A stretch of 20,283 nucleotides of DNA from DASXVX01 sp036504075 (GTDB lineage: Bacteria > Bacillota > Sulfobacillia > Symbiobacteriales > Symbiobacteriaceae). The notes below the pieces were generated by a model, which saw only the letters and a program-made list of their open reading frames with translations, had not been told where the DNA came from and ran no database searches. The translations under genes and the position numbers were made by a program. The stretch is taken from contig DASXVX010000081.1 in the NCBI GenBank assembly GCA_036504075.1, positions 1-20,283 of the forward strand, given 5' to 3'. Positions within the stretch are counted from its first letter, which is position 1. Every line of letters begins with the position of its first letter. Of this stretch, positions 18,271 through 20,283 are shown piece by piece.

Positions 18271-18277
18271 CCTCCTA
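18271..18277 (-). promoter_or_regulatory. SD overlapping the upstream stop codon
   Basis: TAGGAGG on the minus strand: TAG is the stop of the SGNH-like gene, and GGAGG serves the TTG start of the acyltransferase 10 nt on. This ties expression of the two proteins. Confidence 0.65.
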
Positions 18278-19327
18278 TTGTTGGAGCAGCCGCTCGAGTT
18301 GCCGGCGGCCGTTCTCCTGGCGTATGTGGACGCCATCGAAGAAATTGTCTTGATCACCGCCGAACGACGTGATCTCCGTGAAATCGGCAAATGTTACGCC
18401 CTGGTATCGCGTTGCCGCCGCCGACAAGTACTGGACGGCGTCCGCATGGACCTGGTTGAAGGCCGGGAGCTTCACCATTTCCGCCAGCACGGCGGGGTGG
18501 AATGTGGTCGCGAAGAGCCGCACCCGAATGGACCGCGCCGCCGCCAGCTTCAGCATCTGCTCGAACAGCGCTTTCCGCTGCTCGTCGAACCCGTCGAGCC
18601 CGTCGTACCGGCGCCGGTAATCCCGGATGTTGAACTCGACGCCGAACTGGAAGCGCCCTTCGGCCACCGCCTTCTCCCAGCCCACGTAGTGGAGCAGACC
18701 ATCGGGGTCAAACGTAATCGCCGCGGGGGGACGGGCTCCCCGGTTCAGGGCCAGGGCCTTCCGGCTCAACAGAAGCTGGTCCCAGGAGATCAGCAGTGCC
18801 GCACGGTTCCAGAGCGACTCCCGGTACATGTCTGCCGGCAGGTGCTGGCGCAGGTCCGGGCTGGAAAGCAGGTCTTCGTTGGACTCACCATGATAGAAGA
18901 GCGTCTCCAGATCGACGCCCACGATTATCTCCCGGGGTTGCCAATGCAGGTCGTCCAGGGCGTGGCGCAGCATGGCGTACCACTCTTCCGGGCGCGAACT
19001 GCTGACGCCACCGTTGAAGGCGGTCATCCCGTTCAGGGCAGTCACGTCTGCCGGCGCCAGCTTCATGGTGCGGCTGGAGCCGAGGACCAGCACGTCCGGG
19101 CCGGCCGCCTGCCGGTTCATCAGGTCTACCTTCACCAGCTGGTCACCGTAGGAGAGGGGCCGGACCAGGCGGGGCGGGTAGTAATTCAGGGGATTCACGA
19201 CATAGTTGAAGAGCGCCAGCGCCAGACAGGCGATGAGAATCGTTGTGAGAAAGGTCCACACGTACCTGCTGGGAGATTTGGCGGCCACCGGCCGTGTGGG
19301 GGTGCTGTTTCGGGGTTGTGGGAGCAC
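18275..19327 (-). CDS. Membrane-anchored SGNH-like protein, partner of the MBOAT acyltransferase
   Basis: 350-aa protein with one N-terminal hydrophobic segment (about 22-41) after a basic start, so it is probably anchored with the bulk outside the cytoplasmic membrane. The outer domain looks like an SGNH hydrolase fold: VLVLGSSRTMKL (GSSR at 83-86, candidate nucleophile Ser), a Gly-rich FNGGVSSSR block, and near the C-terminus FFDGVHI with D331 and H334 as the DxxH dyad. This is the layout of DltD and AlgJ/AlgX-type partners of MBOAT acyltransferases, which complete acyl transfer to the polymer. The start is GTG at 19327, because AAAGGAGG lies 7 nt upstream. An ATG 10 codons further up (19357) has no SD. 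First gene of the operon. I do not recognise a more specific subfamily. Confidence 0.85.
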   Translation of the reverse strand: MLPQPRNSTPTRPVAAKSPSRYVWTFLTTILIACLALALFNYVVNPLNYYPPRLVRPLSYGDQLVKVDLMNRQAAGPDVLVLGSSRTMKLAPADVTALNGMTAFNGGVSSSRPEEWYAMLRHALDDLHWQPREIIVGVDLETLFYHGESNEDLLSSPDLRQHLPADMYRESLWNRAALLISWDQLLLSRKALALNRGARPPAAITFDPDGLLHYVGWEKAVAEGRFQFGVEFNIRDYRRRYDGLDGFDEQRKALFEQMLKLAAARSIRVRLFATTFHPAVLAEMVKLPAFNQVHADAVQYLSAAATRYQGVTFADFTEITSFGGDQDNFFDGVHIRQENGRRQLERLLQQ

Positions 19328-19334
19328 GCATCTG

Positions 19335-19342
19335 CCTCCTTT
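19335..19342 (-). promoter_or_regulatory. Ribosome binding site deciding a GTG start
   Basis: AAAGGAGG on the minus strand, 7 nt before GTG at 19327. It lies within the longer ATG reading (19357), making that start unlikely. Confidence 0.65.
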
Positions 19343-19458
19343 GGGGACTAGGTCCATGTAATTCGAGATGCGCAGTACCGCTTCCTTTCCAGTGAACGTG
19401 GCGTCTATTGGCCTTCAGAAAGTGACGGCCTACGTTTAGAAAATGTTTCTGATTTCGG

Positions 19459-19487
19459 TTGACTTTATCGACCAAACGAATTAAAAA
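19459..19487 (+). promoter_or_regulatory. Candidate promoter in the AT-rich part of the long intergenic region
   Basis: TTGACT (19459-19464), 17-nt spacer, TAAAAA (19482-19487). The surrounding 19440-19535 is distinctly AT-rich. If used, it would give an mRNA leader of more than 500 nt for the membrane protein at 20053. The -35 region lies in an imperfect dyad (GGTTGA...TCGACC). Confidence 0.35.
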
Positions 19488-19708
19488 TAACTATATCCAT
19501 GGGTACCTTTGTCGTGATATATCTTATACAACTAGTGTGGAATTGGAGGTGCGTGTCGGGCGGAGACCTGCCGGCTGAAGGGAAACGACATGGTTTGAGG
19601 TGATTGTATCCTCAAGAACAGTGCCCACGAACTGAACGATCCTCGCATGAACGGAGGGTAGTGATCCGTGGAGTAGGCTTGAGTCCATGTCAGTACTGTA
19701 TCCTTCGC

Positions 19709-19726
19709 TACTCACCAGTGATGAGC
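19709..19726. promoter_or_regulatory. Dyad element, copy 1
   Basis: TACTCACCAGTGATGAGC. Its core CTCACCA-G-TGATGAG (19711-19725) is an imperfect palindrome with 6 of 7 paired positions matching. It recurs at 19855 with one mismatch. Candidate operator or structured RNA element. CGTTGCAC follows at 19754. Confidence 0.5.
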
Positions 19727-19854
19727 AGAAAACAATGGGAAGAATCATGGCAGCGTTGCACCCAGTAAGAGATCTCGAAACGCGAAATTGATGAGCGGCG
19801 GGCGAAAGCGGTTTAGCAGGAAGTTAAATCTTGCACGTTTTTGGGCTCCAATGG

Positions 19855-19872
19855 TACTCACCAATGATGAGC
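19855..19872. promoter_or_regulatory. Dyad element, copy 2
   Basis: TACTCACCAATGATGAGC, 146 bp downstream of copy 1 and identical at 17 of 18 positions. CGTTGCAC follows at 19903, at nearly the same offset as in copy 1 (48 against 45 bp). A half-site CTCACCA occurs at 20018-20024, just before the gene. Confidence 0.5.
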
Positions 19873-20052
19873 GAGCGATTTCCGCCGAGGGAGAGACCTG
19901 ATCGTTGCACGCAGCACATTCCTCTCACAGCTCAGTAACGAAGGGTGGTCGAGCGCGTCGATTGAAGGGCCCGGCTGTGACCGGCCCGGACTACGTTCGC
20001 TGACGCAGGGAACACAACTCACCACTTCAAAGAAACTACCGGGGGTATGACA

Positions 20053-20283
20053 ATGACAGCTGCACACTGGATATATCTGCTGGGCGCCGTTGCCATTCTT
20101 GGTGTCATGGCGGCGCGCAAGGGCGTCGTCATTCCGTCCCTGATCGCCACGTTTGCGCTGGGTTGGGCCTGGAAGGGCGGCTTCGTTTCCGGTATCATCG
20201 CCGGCGCCTCGGCCATCTACAACGCCAACATCGGCGCCGCGAAGGAACTCTTCGGCATTATCCTCCTGATCGCTTTCATGGTC
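20053..20283 (+). CDS. Integral membrane protein, probable transporter (3'-truncated by window end)
   Basis: Only the first 77 codons are present. They translate to a strongly hydrophobic N-terminus: HWIYLLGAVAILGVMAA, a short basic RKG turn, VVIPSLIATFALGWAW, then a glycine/alanine-rich GIIAGASAIYNANIGAA and a further hydrophobic stretch GIILLIAFMV at the window edge. At least three membrane-associated segments are visible. Glycine-rich re-entrant-looking segments suggest an ion or organic-acid transporter, but I do not recognise the family. I chose ATG 20053, with GGGGG 7 nt upstream; ATG 20047, two codons earlier, is too close to it. The long upstream region with duplicated dyads suggests tight regulation. 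Confidence 0.8.
   Translation, partial: MTAAHWIYLLGAVAILGVMAARKGVVIPSLIATFALGWAWKGGFVSGIIAGASAIYNANIGAAKELFGIILLIAFMV

Larger units (their letters stand above)
19328..20052. other. Long gene-free region upstream of the membrane protein
   Basis: About 725 bp without a supportable gene. Besides the promoter candidate and the duplicated dyads it holds small hairpins: TTGAGG/CCTCAA (19595-19615) and a bulged GGGC-c-CGG/CCG-GCCC hairpin (19967-19987) about 65 nt before the start codon, which could act as an attenuator. I do not recognise a known riboswitch class. Confidence 0.45.

Noticed and set aside
19553..19603. 16-codon mini-ORF after GGAGG in the long intergenic region (leader peptide?)
   Set aside because: The SD is only about 3 nt from the GTG, the peptide has no amino-acid run typical of attenuation, and nothing else supports it.

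Overview
The window looks like chromosome from a GC-rich bacterium with Firmicutes-like gene expression. Shine-Dalgarno (SD) sequences are strong, and GTG, TTG and apparently even CTG start codons are frequent. It carries a single-chain pyruvate:ferredoxin oxidoreductase (PFOR) and a group-III-like phosphofructokinase, which suggests an anaerobic or facultatively anaerobic, fermentative lineage. A Symbiobacterium/Limnochordia-like organism would fit, but that is inference from gene style, not from an alignment.

Layout, left to right. (1) 51-3350 (-): a large multi-pass membrane c-di-GMP enzyme with PAS, PAS, GGDEF and EAL domains. (2) 3589-5623 (-): a two-gene ATPase + HNH nuclease operon that looks like a stand-alone Septu-type anti-phage system (ptuA-ptuB). 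Its stop and start codons overlap, and a perfect hairpin follows it. (3) 5884-6939 (+): phosphofructokinase with a dyad-marked promoter region, followed by 7039-8823 (+), a Suv3-type RNA helicase that seems to start at CTG. A nested hairpin separates the helicase from the convergent next operon. (4) 10083-8923 (-), 10767-10117 (-) and 10918-12705 (+): a divergent group of glycosyltransferase, SAM methyltransferase, and an unusual fusion of an alkaline-phosphatase-superfamily phosphodiesterase with a second methyltransferase. This is probably a surface-glycan or glycolipid tailoring locus. (5) 12706-13065: a gene-free stretch with a mosaic of short degenerate repeats (22/44-nt and about 32-nt units). 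(6) 13066-16620 (-): PFOR (nifJ) with a textbook terminator. (7) 16887-19327 (-): an SGNH-like protein plus an MBOAT acyltransferase operon, of the kind that acylates extracellular polysaccharide. (8) 19328-20052: about 0.7 kb without a gene, holding two near-identical dyad elements, then the first 77 codons of a membrane protein that runs off the window.

PFK and PFOR are housekeeping carbon metabolism (glycolysis, then pyruvate oxidation to acetyl-CoA and reduced ferredoxin). The c-di-GMP enzyme, the glycosyltransferase/methyltransferase cluster and the MBOAT/SGNH pair together point to regulated surface polysaccharide synthesis. The Septu-like pair is accessory defence. No rRNA, tRNA, CRISPR array, transposase or integrase was seen. 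All functional names rest on motif reading, with no database search.
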